Below are positions 6,315-7,049 of a stretch of DNA of 7,049 nucleotides, piece after piece. The stretch is from RYN-428 sp035648595 (GTDB lineage Bacteria > Planctomycetota > Phycisphaerae > Tepidisphaerales > Tepidisphaeraceae), in NCBI GenBank assembly GCA_035648595.1, contig DASRLH010000529.1:1-7049 (forward strand), in the 5' to 3' direction. The notes below the pieces were generated by a model that did not search any database, was not told the DNA's origin, and saw only the letters and a list, made by a program, of their open reading frames with translations. The stretch's first letter is position 1. Each line of letters begins with the position of its first letter. The position numbers and the translations under genes were made by a program.

Positions 6315-6935
6315 GTGACAACAACAACCCCGTCCTCCAACCTCACCTGGCACTCCGGCGCCGTCACCCGCCGCGACCGCGAACGTCTGCTCGATCAGAA
6401 GGGCGTCGCCCTCTGGCTGACCGGATTGTCCGCGGCCGGCAAGTCCACCATCGCCTGCCTGCTTGAGCAACGGCTGCTGGGTCGCGGGAAACTGGCGTAT
6501 CGGCTCGATGGCGACAATGTCCGACATGGGCTGAACAATAACCTGGGATTTAGTGCCCAGGACCGTGCCGAGAACATTCGACGCATCGGCGAAGTCGCCA
6601 AGCTGTTCGTGGACGCCGGCGTCATCGTGATCGCCAGCTTCATCAGCCCCTATCGCGCCGCTCGCGAGGCGGTGCGGGCGAATCTTGCCGGAGGTGATTT
6701 CATTGAGGTGTACGTGAAGGTGTCGGTGGAGACAGCCGCCCGGCGCGATCCCAAGGGATTGTACAAGAAAGCAATGGCCGGCCAGATCAAAGGATTCACC
6801 GGCATCGACGACCCCTACGAGCCGCCGGAAAACGCGGAGATCGTGATCGATACGCAGGCTGTCGAACCCAAAGAGGCGGCAGAACAGATTTTACAGTACC
6901 TAAACCACAGGGGCTATTTACGCGGGAATTCATAA
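6315..6935 (+). CDS. cysC: Adenylylsulfate kinase (APS kinase)
   Basis: About 206 residues from GTG 6315, close to the usual size of stand-alone CysC (about 200). It phosphorylates adenosine 5'-phosphosulfate to PAPS using ATP. Motifs are the Walker A loop GLSAAGKST (37-45), the APS-binding LDGDNVRHGLNNNLGFS (64-80), RAENIRRIGEVAKL (84-97), FISPYR (109-114, with S111 at the position of the phosphorylated serine known in E. coli CysC), and RDPKGLYKKAMAGQIKGFTGIDDPYEPP (144-171). GTG 6315 is preferred because it lies just after the PIN gene stop and gives a normal N-terminus (TWHSGAVTRRDRE). The ribosome-binding site is weak (GAG at 6306-6308). A TTG at 6282 would overlap the PIN gene by 26 bases. 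There is no fused sulfurylase domain, and no CysN/CysD or PAPS reductase gene lies in the window. Confidence 0.93.
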   Translation: MTTTTPSSNLTWHSGAVTRRDRERLLDQKGVALWLTGLSAAGKSTIACLLEQRLLGRGKLAYRLDGDNVRHGLNNNLGFSAQDRAENIRRIGEVAKLFVDAGVIVIASFISPYRAAREAVRANLAGGDFIEVYVKVSVETAARRDPKGLYKKAMAGQIKGFTGIDDPYEPPENAEIVIDTQAVEPKEAAEQILQYLNHRGYLRGNS

Positions 6936-7049
6936 GGCTATCGCGCCGTTGATCGCCGACGTTTTACCCTATAACTCATGTAATATTTCGTTTTGATATT
7001 TGTCTGCTTTCCTCATTTGGATTTGTTTCGGATTTCGTGCTTCGGATTT
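6936..7049. other. AT-rich non-coding end of the window with GGATTT repeats
   Basis: No gene is visible after the cysC stop. The sequence turns AT-rich from about 6961. In the last 31 bases GGATTT occurs three times (7019-7024, 7030-7035, 7044-7049), the last two within TTTCGGATTT and CTTCGGATTT. It looks like the start of a degenerate short tandem repeat continuing beyond the window. No clear intrinsic terminator hairpin was found after cysC. Confidence 0.6.

Overview
The window most likely comes from a free-living bacterium of moderately high GC. Planctomycetota is my best guess. It rests on the two small proteins of the 'RPFxPF..DGRR..V.HPE' type, on the intergenic repeats, and on the look of the cysteine synthase/JAMM pair. 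This is recognition from memory, not a search result. All convincing genes are on the + strand.

Layout. (1) 1-1433 is an accessory-looking block: the tail of an unknown upstream gene, then two overlapping unrecognised genes (163-441 and 438-1433). The second has a C-terminal half resembling a restriction-endonuclease-like family (D214 ... FEIE ... TTSIYSGL). Third codon positions here look more A/T-rich than in the genes downstream. (2) 1434-1639 is non-coding. (3) 1640-3137 holds a CysM-type cysteine synthase and a JAMM/Mov34 metallopeptidase of the Mec type, the pair known from protein-thiocarboxylate-dependent cysteine synthesis. (4) 3145-3317 is an intergenic array of four exactly 34-bp direct repeats, followed by one inverted copy that can fold with unit 4 into a stem of about 30 bp. 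(5) 3370-6935 is a compact gene row: two-domain sulfurtransferase, two small paralogous proteins of unknown function, CysK, a VapB-like antitoxin, a shortened VapC-like PIN protein, and adenylylsulfate kinase CysC. (6) 6936-7049 is AT-rich, non-coding, and ends in GGATTT-type repeats.

How the genes fit together. CysC makes PAPS from APS. The sulfurtransferase moves sulfane sulfur. CysK joins sulfide to O-acetylserine. The CysM/Mec pair suggests a second route, in which a sulfur-carrier protein donates the sulfur and Mec releases the finished cysteine. The carrier (CysO/ThiS-like) and its activating enzyme (MoeZ/ThiF-like) are not in this window. The most notable points are the repeat/hairpin array, the small paralogues inside a sulfur operon, the toxin-antitoxin pair wedged between cysK and cysC with an apparent in-frame deletion in the PIN domain, and the unrecognised nuclease-like two-gene unit at the left end.
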